DNA of 64,000 nucleotides. Origin: Pomphorhynchus laevis. Lineage: Eukaryota > Acanthocephala > Palaeacanthocephala > Echinorhynchida > Pomphorhynchidae. Location: NCBI GenBank assembly GCA_012934845.2, contig WNNJ02001019.1, positions 1 to 64,000 on the forward strand, given 5' to 3'. The notes under the pieces are model-generated. The model did not search any database. It saw only the letters and a program-made list of their open reading frames with translations, and was not told where the DNA came from. This document shows, one piece after another, positions 1-10,078 of this stretch (position 1 is the first letter of the stretch; the number at the start of each line of letters is the position of its first letter). Both the position numbers and the translations under genes were made by a program.

Positions 1-394
1 TCGCAATCTCGAATTATCTCGAAATCTAACTACACCCAAAGGAAAGCCATCAGCTGAATGTACAATTTTCCAAAGTGTAATCAGATCAAGAAAAAGATAC
101 CGATACCTCACTGATAAAACGTTCAAACATCTTAATCTTGAAATAAAGCTTCCTTGACAACACATCCGAGAAGCTCGTCTCATTACACTTTCCAAGTTAT
201 TCAACTCACTCCTGGTCGTTGGAAAGGTTGCCTGTACACAATACTCAAGATGTGGTCTTACTAGGGCACAATAAAGTTTGGCGAAGATTTGCGGCGATAA
301 TTTTGCAAAAGTCATTTTTATGCAGTATAAGGCACGTATCGCTTTTAACCGCGCGTGATCACTATTTGCTCTTGTCTTTAGCGATTCGTGAATT
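1..394 (-). mobile_element. CR1-like LINE fragment, RT C-terminal region
   Basis: This stretch is almost identical to 23088-23481, the 3' half of the RT ORF of the CR1-like element at 22.8-24.5 kb, and reads on the minus strand. It covers the region after the RT palm, with the HLEYC-type motif. The match stops at the shared GTGAATTAT, where a retrozyme-like tandem repeat begins. It enters the window already in progress, so its 3' end lies outside. The near identity of the two copies suggests recent copying or duplication. No function remains in this piece. Confidence 0.85.
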
Positions 395-512
395 ATATAA
401 TTTAATCGTAGAATGTGTAAAACTGTGCTCCGGGAGCTAAAAAGCTTCAGTTTCATAATTGTAAATTTTGCCAAAAACCGGAGTTCGATTACATGCAGAG
501 CAGACTTCCTTA

Positions 513-586
513 TCACTCCTAGACGATCTGATGGTAGCCGGCACACTCATCAGTAGGGTGAACTACCATCAGTCGTTTCGGCTGCC
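513..586 (-). ncRNA. Hammerhead-like ribozyme core, family A, unit 1
   Basis: Read on the minus strand in order: GGCAGCC, GAAA, a helix strand ACGA-CUGAUGGUAG, UCACCCUA, CUGAUGA, a partly damaged stem II strand, CUACCAUCAG-A-UCGU, C, then UAGGAGUGA. Helix III is 14 bp with one bulged A and is flush with GAAA and with the GUC cleavage triplet (522-524). Helix I (UCACCCUA with UAGG-A-GUGA) is flush with CUGAUGA and GUC. The strand order is GAAA, CUGAUGA, UH, not the canonical cyclic order. Stem II is incomplete here but intact in unit 2. Confidence 0.6.
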
Positions 587-872
587 TTGTGATATATTTA
601 AAAGGCATCTCCGAGAATTTGCTAACGTAGTAGCATGGGCATAGCCTCTTTAAACTAACAACGTGCTTTCCGGATCATCCTAATTTTATTCGGCAGGAAT
701 TTTAATTGCTGTCGCTGCTTGCTTTCTCACAGGATCCCTTTGTCGGATACGTTTTTATAATTTAATCGTAGAATGTGTAAAACTGTGCTCCGGGAGCTAA
801 AAAGCTTCAGTTTCATAATTGTAAATTTTGTCAAAAACCGGAGTTCGATTACATGCAGAGCAGACTTCCTTA

Positions 873-947
873 TCACTCCTAGACGATCTGATGGTAGCCG
901 GCAGCACTCATCAGTAGGGTGAACTACCATCAGTCGTTTCGGCTGCC
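873..947 (-). ncRNA. Hammerhead-like ribozyme core, family A, unit 2
   Basis: Same layout as the 513-586 motif, with stem II intact: GGCAGC before C-GAAA pairs with GCUGCC (complement of 900-905) after CUGAUGA-GU, and G10.1 can pair with C11.1 next to the core. Helix III (14 bp, one bulged A), GUC cleavage triplet and helix I are the same as in unit 1. Using the CUGAUGA strand of one unit with the GAAA and GUC strands of the other gives the canonical strand order. That is an inference about the multimeric transcript, not something seen directly. Confidence 0.65.
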
Positions 948-1111
948 TTGTGATATATTTAAAAGGCATCTCCGAGAATTTGCTAACGTAGTAGCATGGG
1001 CATAGCCTCTTTAAACTAACAACGTGCTTTCCGGATCATCCTAATTTTATTCGGCAGGAATTTTAATTGCTGTCGCTGCTTGCTTTCTCACAGGATCCCT
1101 TTGTCGGATAC

Positions 1112-1113
<2 letters not shown>

Positions 1114-1179
<66 letters not shown>

Positions 1180-1180
1180 T
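1114..1180. repeat. TA dinucleotide microsatellite
   Basis: About 65 bp of nearly perfect TA repeats with one TG interruption directly follow the retrozyme-like dimer. It may have grown from an AT-rich insertion tail. From here to 1400 there is only low-complexity A-rich sequence, including a short direct repeat of TTATTTAGGTATTTGATGTA near 1210-1250. Confidence 0.95.
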
Positions 1181-1400
1181 ATAGAAAGCTGTTGATCCAG
1201 CTCTAATAATTATTTAGGTATTTGATGTATTATTTAGGTATTTGATGTAATATGTTGACTTCCAAGGGAGATGAAGCTCGTAAGGAAGCATCACATCGAA
1301 TAACAAAAAACAAAAAAAAACGAAAAAAACAAGAGTTCATGATGTCAAGCTTTAGGTGTTATTTGAATTGCGCAGCAGAAGAGCTGTTGATCACAATAGG

Positions 1401-1715
1401 TCATAATTTATTCCATAGTTTACATACGCGATCCATCACTGTCGTATAATTTGTTCGATGCTTTGAGCGATTCTTCAAACATAGCTCGTGTCCACGTAAC
1501 ATTGAGGATTTACGAAGACGGAACAGCTGCTTACACAGATGGTGAGGCATGCGCAGTGTCATCCACACTTGTGTAAGATTTGCAATCAACATATCGCATT
1601 CAATAGATCTTATACCCAACGCTTCTTGTTTTACTGGATAAGGAATGGAGCGAGTTGCCGGAACCAAGTGCGTGGCTCTTCTCAAAATATTGTCGAATTC
1701 ACTTAATTCACTCAC
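1401..1715 (-). pseudogene. CR1-like LINE RT C-terminal remnant
   Basis: The minus-strand frame of 104 residues matches the tail shared by the CR1-like RTs in this window: NILRRATHLVPATRS, then SSMLRGHEL and a final WNKL (the usual LRGH...WNSLP signature). Only the part after the polymerase domain is present. It lies head to head with the + strand element that begins at about 1720. The piece is 5'-truncated, as is usual for LINE copies, and is non-functional alone. Confidence 0.75.
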
Positions 1716-1779
1716 TTAATGTAAGGGAAACGACATTCCTGAATTCATATCAAAACAAGTAGGATGTGATGGTGATGGC

Positions 1780-2841
1780 TGCAATGTCTGGACTACAGTA
1801 ACTGTACCACATAAAGATGATGATACATTGAATAGAAGAAAATTCATATGTGGGTTTTGTACTGCGTCAATCGTATTTTGTAGTTCATTGACATCAGCAA
1901 AGGACAATGCTCATTTTAACTTAAAGACACGTAGGTTTTAAGAACAAATTATTGACAAAGAATCTAGCATATGCCAGATCAAAATCACTACGCTGATGTC
2001 GTTACACGTCAATTCAAATAAGGAACCAGACGTAATAGATGCTTCAAGTTCGACTCGCATTTGGACACGAGGACATAGACATTCACGGACGGTGTATAAA
2101 CACAGAAGAAATATCAATGACAGCACTGTGATGGCAAACGACAAGGATAAAGTTACACCTGAGAATATTCCTAATAAATGGCCTTCACCTTTATCTGACA
2201 TATTCGCGGAACACAGTCCTAAGAACCACAATATATCGATTTCTACTCCAGTTCGACCAAAGAATGTATTAAAGCAGCCTTTAAGTAGAACGCAGACAAG
2301 AGACGATGCTAGAGTGTGCAATGATGTGGCAGTCGGAAATGAAAATGAACTGAAATCCAAGGATTTGACAGATAAGACATTTGTTGAAATTATCAATATT
2401 AGGAATCGTGCTAGAAACAGAAATAATTGCGTAATTTTTGCTAACATCACTGAATCTTCTGCAGACAACGTTCAGACCCGTGTGGATGATGACGTAGTTT
2501 CTATTCGTAAGGTCTTTTCGGATATATTCGTTCAGGGTGAAGATGATATTGCGCGTAGTCTCAATGTCAAAAGCTTATTTCGTCTTGGTAAAACAGCACA
2601 ACATAAACCACGATTACTTAAAGTAGTATTTGATTCTGCAGATAATACAAGATCAGTTTTAGCTAGAGGTTATCGCTTGAAAGGTAAGACGACAAAAAAT
2701 TTTAAAGATCTCTCGGTTTTGGAAAGATTGTTGTTTAATAATGCTCGTGCTAATCTAGCATTTAGAAGATCGAATGAAGAGACTGATCTAATGATAAGAA
2801 ATTTTCGAGTAGTTCGTCGGCGACTATTTGTGCGTTGGTGA
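1780..2841 (+). pseudogene. CR1-like ORF1 (zinc-finger, RNA-binding type) remnant
   Basis: The N-terminal part near 1780-1880 encodes CNVWTTVTV and KFICGFC, matching the cysteine-rich block of the ORF1 at 29.2-30.1 kb (CNIWSKINV and KFCCGVC). The same frame is stopped near 1939 and then open from 1996 to 2841. The C-terminal part has RLLKVVFDSAD, YRLKG and NFRVVRRR, which recurs in the other two ORF1s of this window. The role is inferred from CR1 biology: binding the element RNA. The fold of the C-terminal block is not recognised further. Confidence 0.7.
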
Positions 2842-5759
2842 GTTTGGAGAGTTCTCCGAGGGATTCCTTTTTACAATTAGGAAATCTAGCGCGCATTGAT
2901 ATCACATCCAACATTACTACTCAATTACCCTCTGCTTCTGGTATTAGTGTCGCCTATACTAATTTAAGGAGTATTTTACCAAAATTTGATGAACTTAAGG
3001 CATGGGTCATCTTAAATAAACCAGCGATCCTGGCTCTCACTAAAACATGGCTGCATCGTGATATCCCTGATGGTTTAATTGCTATTATGGGATATAATTT
3101 GGTGAGAGCTGATAGAGAGTCTCGGAAGAGTGGAGATGTTGCGCTATATATTACGACATCCTTAAATATTACTTCCACTCCTAATTTTAAAAATGAACTG
3201 GGCACGTGTGAGTTTCTCTCAGTCATTGTTTCACACTTCGGAGGTCCCTTAGGTATTGCCGTGTTCCACAGGACGCCGCAATCATCCGTATTTAATCATG
3301 AATTCTCTACACTAATTAGTCACTGTTCTGAGCTTGAAGAATATCTACTAGTTGGCGATTTTAATATACCCTCAGCTGGTCACATCGGGAATTATGTTTT
3401 GGATAGTAGTTCTTCCAAGTCAGATGTGGATTTGTGGAATTTTCTTACAAATGATCTCATGTTAGAGCAACATGTGCAGTCGCCCACCAGATTCGCGCAA
3501 AACCAGGAATCTTGTCTAGATTTGGTATTTTCCAAATTAATTACAAGTGTGGGTAATATGAGCTATCAGAGTCCTATTGGATTGAGCGATCATTGCATGG
3601 TCTTATTCAATTATTTTTCTATGTGTATGATCCCAAAACTGGAAAATTTGATAGTGTCGAAAATATCTTGGCAACAAATTGATGAATACTCATTACGAGA
3701 GGCGGCACTAAGAACATCATTCAATTGTGCTAGTGAAGACATTGAGGTAAGGTGGCATGTTATTGAACCAGGTTTAGTAGCTCTTACAGATAAGTTTGCA
3801 CCACTCCGTAGATTACCAAAAAGTAAAGCTAAATACCCTTCTTGGTTTGACACTGAATTGCGATATGCTCTCAAACATAGGAATCGTCTATTTGAACTAA
3901 GCCGTCACCATTATAATTTTAAAAAGCGGTATACAATGTTCCGTAATTTCGTCAATCGCCTTAAGATTACAAAAAGGCAAAGTTTTGAAGATCAATTAGC
4001 TTTACAAATTGATACAGAACCAAAAAAATTTTGGGCTTTATGTGAAAGGATGCAGAGCTCTGCTACCAGCTATTTCATCTTTAAGAGACGGTAACACTCG
4101 AGTGACATCGCCAGACAGCATGGCAGAAGTGTTTGCATCCGCTTTTGAGCTAACACCAGATGCTTTCTCTAGCATATGTGGAGATGCAGCATCACAACAG
4201 GTAGAAATTGGTTCTCCAGTTTTAACGATAACAGCACATGAGGTTTTTGTTGAATTGGTAAGGTTATCAAGATCATCGGCGGCGAGCCCAGATGATATTC
4301 ACCCCAACTTCTTAAGTTACTTGCTCCTGTTCTGGCTGAGCCATTAGCCTCCATATTTGAGCAGAGCTTGCGCATTTCGAAGTTGCCTGCTGCCTGGAAA
4401 AAAGCGATTGTAGTACCAATTTATAAAAATGGTAAAAAAGATGATCTGAATAACTATAGGGCAATAAGTCTAACTAGTGTTGTATGCAAAGTGATTGAGA
4501 GCATACTAAACAGACGCATATATGATCATTTGAGTTCGCTGAGAATTCTCAATAATGCACATCATGGATTTCGCCCTCGGCGTTTATGTCTTACAAACTT
4601 ATTACATGCTCGTGAAGATTGGGTTGGACATGTTGCTAACGGGTACTGTATCGACGTAATATTTCTTGACTTTAGTCGGGCTTTTGATAGGGTGCCCCAC
4701 AAAATGCTAATTTCCACCCTTGAGTCTTATAAAGTCAATCGCTCCATGATACGCTGGATTCAAGATTTTCTTAACGATAGATCCTTTGCTGTTCGTGTAG
4801 GTCAATGTCTATCGTCTTATCGTCCTATCACCTCAGGAGTACCACAGGGATCAGTCTTAGGACCCTTGTTGTTTAACATATTTATAAATCAGCTACTAGA
4901 TTTAATTGAGGATTGTAGTGTTTTAGCTTTTGCCGATGATGTAAAGGTATGGAAATTGATTAAAACCAACAAGGATCGAAATGACTTTCAAAATATCCTA
5001 AACATTGTTTATCAATGGTCTTTAAACACTGGAATTGTATTGAATATTAAAAAGTGTGCACATATGAGATTAGGTCATAGCAATGTGAGTCAAGAATATT
5101 TTATTGGCAATGAGTTTGTTGTTTCCACGCAGTCCATTCTATATCTTGGTATAATTGTTCAAAACAATCTGAAAACACGTGCTAACACTGATAGGATTTG
5201 TAACGCAGCAAGAAGAATGACCTATATTGTCAAAAATTGCTTTAAAGATTTATCTCCCGTTTGTGTTGTGCGTTTATATAATGCTCTTATAAGACCGATA
5301 TTAGAATATGTGTCGCCAGTAGTCTTTCCGTGTACGCGTACATAACTTGATCAATTAGAGCGCATACTTCGACGGTTTACGAAATTATGTCCTCAGGTAC
5401 GATATCTTCCTTATGAAGCACGAATAAAAAGTTTGAATATGCCGACAGTGCCTGAAAGGTTCCTTCTTTTCGACCTTCTTGCTATGAATCGACTAGTTAA
5501 TAAAGATGATAATTTTCTAGCAAATAGAGTTGAACTCAATGAACGGGATGGACGTAGAGGGCACTCGAAAGTACTAGTAGTACATGAGCACGGAAAATAT
5601 CCTCGTCATTTCCGACTGTCTCATCGAGCGGTGAATATTTGGAATCGTCTTCCAGTTGATGTCGTTGCGGTGCATACAATCAATGAACTTAAATCCAATA
5701 TAAAGAACTGGATTCGAAATGAGAACGAATGGTGGTTGCTGCAGTACCCATGGTTCTGA
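2835..5759 (+). pseudogene. CR1-like ORF2: APE endonuclease + reverse transcriptase
   Basis: Endonuclease signatures come first: YTNLRSILPKFDEL, LTKTWLH (TETWL in intact relatives), VGDFNIPS and LSDHCMVLF. RT motifs follow: FLDFSRAFDRVPH, SGVPQGSVLGPLLF and FADDVKVW with both catalytic aspartates. The tail has RGHSKVL and NIWNRLP. Frame changes or stops near 4094, 4345 and 5343 split it into four open segments. Intact homologues in this window run to about 960 residues, so this copy has nearly the whole length. It can no longer make one protein. Confidence 0.85.
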
Positions 5760-5825
5760 TATATATACTGAATGATATTTGTGATTTTTTTTCTTGTATT
5801 TATTTTTTTTGTGAGCGGTCAAAAC

Positions 5826-5837
5826 AGCCTTACGGCT
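5826..5837 (+). promoter_or_regulatory. 3'-terminal LINE hairpin
   Basis: AGCC-UUAC-GGCU lies shortly before an (ATA)-type tail at the 3' end of the CR1-like element. Counterparts with different loops close the other LINEs here: 18438-18449, 22439-22450, 22842-22853 and, as GAGC/GCUC forms, 6451-6462 and 25901-25911. In the CR1/L2 group the 3' end is recognised by the element's own RT during target-primed reverse transcription, which is the likely role. Confidence 0.6.
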
Positions 5838-6000
5838 ATGACCTGTAATAATAAGGATATAATGTTTATTGCCATAAGCTGTTTAATACAAATTCGAAAA
5901 TTCTTCATCGGAAACGTTTCATGTTTTCATCCTTTCAATGTTTATAGCCAAAACAAATTCTCTAATTAGACGAACCAGTGATCGTTAGCAAACATTCAAA

Positions 6001-6075
6001 GGACCGAAACGTGAAACGTAAGTATTGGATCAGTAATCGATGAGGTTTACCAATACAGAAATGTAGCGTACTGAT
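6001..6075 (+). ncRNA. Hammerhead-like core, family C, single degenerate copy
   Basis: GGACC-GAAA at 6001-6009 is followed by ACGU, a conserved internal loop, GUAUUGG (6022-6028), AUCAGUA (6029-6035), a mutated CUGAUGA (ends UCGAUGA), GGUUU, CCAAUAC (6050-6056), GCGUA and CUGAU. The 7-bp helix GUAUUGG/CCAAUAC replaces GCGUAGG/CCUACGC of the 20.9 kb copies, and ACGU/GCGU replaces ACAC/GUGU: paired changes that keep pairing. The damaged CUGAUGA strand means this copy is probably inactive. Confidence 0.5.
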
Positions 6076-6120
6076 GTTGGCTTATAGATAGGATCAACGT
6101 AGCGGGCAGAATTATTATTA

Positions 6121-6235
6121 TTATTAATTGACAACGAAAGACAATTTATAAAAACCGACTATTATTTCGAATTTCAACTTTAAATTTTAACTTGATATAA
6201 ATTATATAAAGTATTATATTAAATCAGTTGGCTCG
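6121..6235 (+). repeat. PLE 3'-tail fragment
   Basis: About 100 bp of the AT-rich tail that follows the PLE at 12-15 kb (ends in the ACTTGAT...AAATTATA block). An almost identical copy lies in inverted orientation at 9404-9510, so the two bracket 3.2 kb containing a LINE and degenerate retrozyme-like units. A short three-fold repeat of ATATCAGTTGGCTCGT follows at about 6224-6320. Confidence 0.6.
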
Positions 6236-6320
6236 TTCAATTAATACTATAATATCAGTTGGCTCGTATAGTATATTAATACTATAATATACTATAATAT
6301 CAGTTGGCTTGTTCAATTTC
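6224..6320. repeat. Minisatellite, 3 copies of an ATATCAGTTGGCTCGT unit
   Basis: Three copies of the motif are separated by AATACTATA-rich spacers. It begins in the PLE tail fragment and ends just before the 3' end of the CR1-like element at 6430. It probably arose by replication slippage. I see no gene. Confidence 0.7.
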
Positions 6321-6429
6321 GATGTGTATTCGCGGTCCTCGTTCTGCTCGACATCGACCTGCAAACTCAATGAACTAAAATTTATAGTATAACTGTATTT
6401 GTTTTTTTCTTCAAAAATCAATTAAAAAT

Positions 6430-8400
6430 AAAAAAAATTGACAACGAATTGAGCCGAGGCTCTTTACAAGTTGCTTCACAAAATAAAAAGAATAAAAAGA
6501 ATAAGAGTCGTTTTGTCCCTCCATCATCAGATAAACTACTGAAAATCCCACCGTTGTCTTAATAAGGAAGGGTCATCATCCAGTAGGGCGCAAAAACTTG
6601 AAGCAGTAGACGACAAAACGGTCGCACTCTGAAGCGAATTCCAAGATCGTACGACTCGTTTGGCAAAGCAGGAAACTGCATGCATGTACCTTTGTGTTTT
6701 CAGCATCAGGGGGTGTCCGCGAAGAGAAGGTTGACCTCTCAGTTGCAGTAGATGTGACAGTGGATGATCTTTAGTATGCAGAATTTTCCAAACAAGAGAG
6801 AGATCTCGCTTGTCACGGATATATCGCAGACAAGGCATATTTAATATCTGGAGGCGTTTCCCGTAGCCATAAATATGCAGCCCTGAGACTAATTTAGTTG
6901 TTGATCTGAACACTTTCTCTAATGCACGACGCTCATAAGTAGTTTCGGGATAACAAGCTGGCGATGCGTATAAGATATGGCTCAAGAAAAACGCATTTGC
7001 TAAGGTATGGTAACATAACGGATCTATGCCTATCAGAGCTCGACGAGTATGTCCTATTAAGCGTTTTGTGATGCAACACACGTAGTCTGAATGCTTTCGA
7101 GTGGATAAGTCAGCACAAACCCAAACTCCCAAATCTTTATATGAGTTGGATTTTCGATACTAATTGAACCAAACTGGTACTCACCTCCAAGATGATCACA
7201 TGATCTTCGTGATATACGCATACATGTACATTTAGCGGAATTGATCCTCAAGTGATTTCGTATAGACCAATTGGATATAACGTCGACGTCGCTTTGTAAA
7301 TGCTGTTTGTCAAGATCGGAAATAATAGGTCGCCAAACTTTAAGATCATCTGCATATAATAAACTGAATGAACTGATATTTGGTATCAAATCGTTGATAT
7401 AAAGACTGAATAAGATGGGACCCAATACACTTCCCTGTGGAACACCTAACAACACTGGAAATGGACTCGACAGCGACTTATTTACTCGTACGACACTTTG
7501 TCGATTGGAAAGGAATACACGAATCCAGTTTATGATCCTCTTATCAAGATGAATGTGCTCCAACTTCTCAATAAGACGCGTGTGATTAACTGAGTCGAAC
7601 GCTTTTGAGAAATCAAAGAAAATGACATCAACTGGTATGTCTTGATCATAATAGTGATACCAATTTTCACGTGCATGTACAAGATTAGTAGTCGTGGAAT
7701 AACCTTTTCGGAAGCCATGCTGTGCTGGGTTCAAAATTTGAAATCTATTTAGAATTTCTATTATTCATTGCTTAATCAATCTTTCTAGCACGACAACACA
7801 CGCAAGTGAGACTAATAGGCCTATAATTGTCAATGGACGAACTATCCCCTTTCTTATAAATAGGACAGATGATGGAATTCTGCCAATCAGAAGGAACAAC
7901 GCCAAAAGCAACAGACGCAGAGAAAATATTGTAAAGCGGATGACATATTATGTCAGCGATGTCAGCGATGTCAGCGATATACTGGCGGTAAGCCATCTGG
8001 ACCCGCACCTGCTTTGCATTTAAGTTTCCGAAGCTCTTGGAGAACATCATTACATCGGAAGAGGTCGCTGGTGTCATCTCCGGGCGATTCAAATGTACAC
8101 GGATCACCCATTGTCACATCCTTATGGTCAAGATTCAAAGAATGGAAATGATTTCTAAACATATTTGATATCTGCAAAGAATCAGTTATGAATTTCCCAT
8201 CGTCACGTTGAATACAATTTATAGGTTTACAGCGCGTATGCTTAGCAGTCACATACCTAAAGAAAGAGCGGGGATCACGGTGACAGTTTATACTTAGCTG
8301 ATTTTCGAAAGATCGCCTACCAGTTCACTTCATGGACGTAACGAGGTTTCGCCATTTCTTATAAGTGCTGAAATTAGCTCTGTCTTTACGATAGTTATTA
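6430..8400 (-). mobile_element. CR1-like LINE, 5'-truncated, broken RT ORF
   Basis: Minus-strand RT in pieces 7971-8252, 7772-8107, 7057-7734 and 6536-7132. Visible motifs: GPDGLPP, YRPISLTCV, FFDFSKAFDSVNH, GVPQGSVLGPILF, YADDLKVW, and the tail LRGHPLML with WNSL. Breaks lie near 7980, 7745 and 7100; the first coincides with a triple GTCAGCGAT repeat, so slippage is the likely cause. The 3' end has the hairpin GAGCC-GA-GGCUC (6451-6462). The 5' end at about 8400 stops in sequence also found at 30352-30534, so the 30.4-32.5 kb element carries the 5' half of the same family. Confidence 0.8.
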
Positions 8401-8409
8401 TCTAATTAA

Positions 8410-9060
8410 TTATTAGAATAAAATAGTCATCAAAATTTCAATGGTAAAAATGACTGCACAGGTATACCAACTTAAAAGTAGGAAACGATCCATAGATGAA
8501 TATTTTGATAATAGTAATCATTAAGAAAAATAGGTAGGTTTTTAAATTAAAGGTTGCACGTTCTACCACCGCTGATTTAATTTGAAATCAGAAATGATTT
8601 CAATTAAATTTGCAAAATGTAAGAGAAGTCTTTCATTCAATTTAAATGTTAATAAAGCAGAGGAATCGAGTAATCGTCAACCAACATTAAAAAGGGACCG
8701 AAACGTGAAACAGGTATTGGATCAATAGCTGATGAGGTCCACCATACTGAAATGTAGCATACTGCTGCATGATTAAAAATATAGGATTGAAGCAAAGTGC
8801 ATAATAAAAAAGTAATCGAAAATTTGAATTATAACAATGGCTACACATGTAAATCAACTTAAAATTAGCAAACAAACTCTAGATGACTTGTTTGAAAATT
8901 GAAAATAATTTAGAAAATCAAAAATAACGAAATTAATAAAAAATATAAATCAGAAATATATAGATATTTTCACGTTTACCAAAACTGAGATGTAGCGTAA
9001 TGTTGTTGGCTTATAGTAGGATTAAATGAGCGTGCAGGATAAAAATAGTCATCAAACTTT
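8410..9060 (+). repeat. Degenerate retrozyme-like tandem, family C
   Basis: Two diverged copies of one unit. Both begin with an A-rich stretch and a short frame containing QLKSRK/QLKISK and a following DE(Y/L)F-like block (about 8430-8520 and 8820-8900), and both end in the ribozyme-like block ending GAAATGTAGC or GAGATGTAGCG. A third unit begins near 9040. The unit resembles that at 20.8-21.7 kb only in the ribozyme part. Its age is greater than that of the tandem copies at 0.4 and 21 kb, judging by divergence. Confidence 0.45.
8695..8777 (+). ncRNA. Hammerhead-like core, family C, degenerate
   Basis: GGACC-GAAA (8695-8703), GUAUUGG (8714-8720), intact CUGAUGA (8729-8735), GGUCC (8736-8740, pairs with GGACC), CCAUAC (one base lost from the helix seen at 6.0 kb), GAAAUGUAGCAUA and CUG. 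Stem II is perfect, helix III is weakened, and helix I is reduced to about 3 bp. The motif order is the same as in all other copies. Confidence 0.45.
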
Positions 9061-9329
9061 CAATAGGAGATATTTTTAAATACAACATCATTTTGTTCAG
9101 ACACGACAATCTGTATCAAGTTAAATTTCAGCCATTAACATTTTGCAAATGTTATATGATAAAATTGTATACAAAAGACAAATTGAACGAGTTTTATTAT
9201 CAAACAGATTGTAAAGTATTAGATAATAATAAATTTATCAATTTTAAATATAAATTTTTATTATAATTAAAAATCAAAATTTTTCTAAGACATTGGTGTG
9301 ATCAAAAATATTGATCTATTAATCAGATC

Positions 9330-9560
9330 AGTTACTGAGCCTACGTATTTTATGTAATTAATAAATTTAAAATAATGCTAAATAAAAATTAAATAATAAA
9401 TAATTAAATAAGCAATAATTTAATATAATACTTTATATAATTTATATCAAGTTAAAATTTAAAGTTGAAATTCGAAATAATAGTCGGTTGTTATAAATTG
9501 ACTAATAAATAACAGACGTTGTATCAGAATAAGGATTAGAGGTTATCAGAGTTAACTGAG
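9330..9560 (-). repeat. PLE 3'-tail fragment, inverted
   Basis: Reverse complement of the PLE tail: the ACGTAGACTCAGTTA end lies at about 9335-9350 and the AGACGTTGTATCAGAATAAGG block at about 9512-9535. The portion 9404-9510 is an inverted near-copy of 6121-6235. There is no coding sequence. Confidence 0.65.
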
Positions 9561-10078
9561 TCTACTTATTTAATATTATTATTCCAATACATACCAAAGC
9601 CAAAATGCTATTCAGGAAGAGTCTAAAAAAGAAGAAAAGCAAATAGCTAGTCAACGTTGCTAATTAGGGTATTCCCGTGGTAGTGTTGAATGACGGCATT
9701 GTTCACATATCCATTTGTAGCATCGTGATTTAAACTTTCTCAAACTGGAGGCTGCAAAGACTTCCTCAGGAACGAATTCCACATGTTAATTCCTCGCCTC
9801 GAGAGTCTATACACTTTTGGTAATCTAACAAATCCAAATTTATACAAGACTGCTATGTCCCCGCAACATACCTACCCGCCTAGTGATTACATCGGTGGGA
9901 TAACCTACCGTATCATTCAACATATGTCATAGACATAGCATTCCAAGTATATTAACCTCTCACGTACCGACAACATCCCAATACGACTTAGAGGTACATA
10001 ATAGTCAATACTACTTAAGCCAATACAGAGCCTCGATCCGCGCCTAATAATAGACTCCAGGTCTAATAGTTCTTGCTT

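Larger units (their letters stand above)
396..1116 (-). repeat. Retrozyme-like tandem dimer, family A (2 units of 360-361 bp)
   Basis: Two head-to-tail units, starting near 396 and 756, are almost identical apart from a one-base length difference near 543/903. No long ORF is conserved. Each unit carries on the minus strand a hammerhead-like set of core strands (513-586 and 873-947). Unit size, tandem dimer form and ribozyme core match what is known of retrozymes, small non-autonomous retroelements. The array interrupts a CR1 fragment on its left and runs into a TA microsatellite on its right, so no target duplication can be read. Related single copies lie at 54.7-57.0 kb. Confidence 0.7.
1720..5860 (+). 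mobile_element. Near full-length CR1-like LINE (ORF1 + APE/RT ORF2)
   Basis: A + strand element of about 4.1 kb with a cysteine-rich ORF1, an ORF2 with an APE-type endonuclease and RT, and a 3' end carrying the hairpin AGCC-UUAC-GGCU (5826-5837) followed by an ATA-rich tail. ORF1 and ORF2 overlap by a few bases at 2835-2841, as in the 26-30 kb element. ORF2 is broken in at least three places, so this copy is dead. A 47-bp solo copy of the same 3' end sits at 22.28 kb, showing the family was active more than once. Confidence 0.85.

Noticed and set aside
219-440. Plus-strand ORF of 73 codons, repeated at 23306-23518
   Set aside because: It is the antisense shadow of the CR1 RT frame present in both LINE copies.
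513-586. HDV-like ribozyme reading of the same motifs (P1-P2-P1'-P2' double pseudoknot)
   Set aside because: The helix order fits, but the invariant bases are CUGAYGA, GAAA and a UH site flush with the helices, which is the hammerhead signature. No P3/L3 or catalytic CNRA joint is visible.
1938-2468. Hydrophobic minus-strand ORF of 176 codons
   Set aside because: It lies exactly opposite the LINE ORF1; its membrane-like look is a by-product of that frame's composition.
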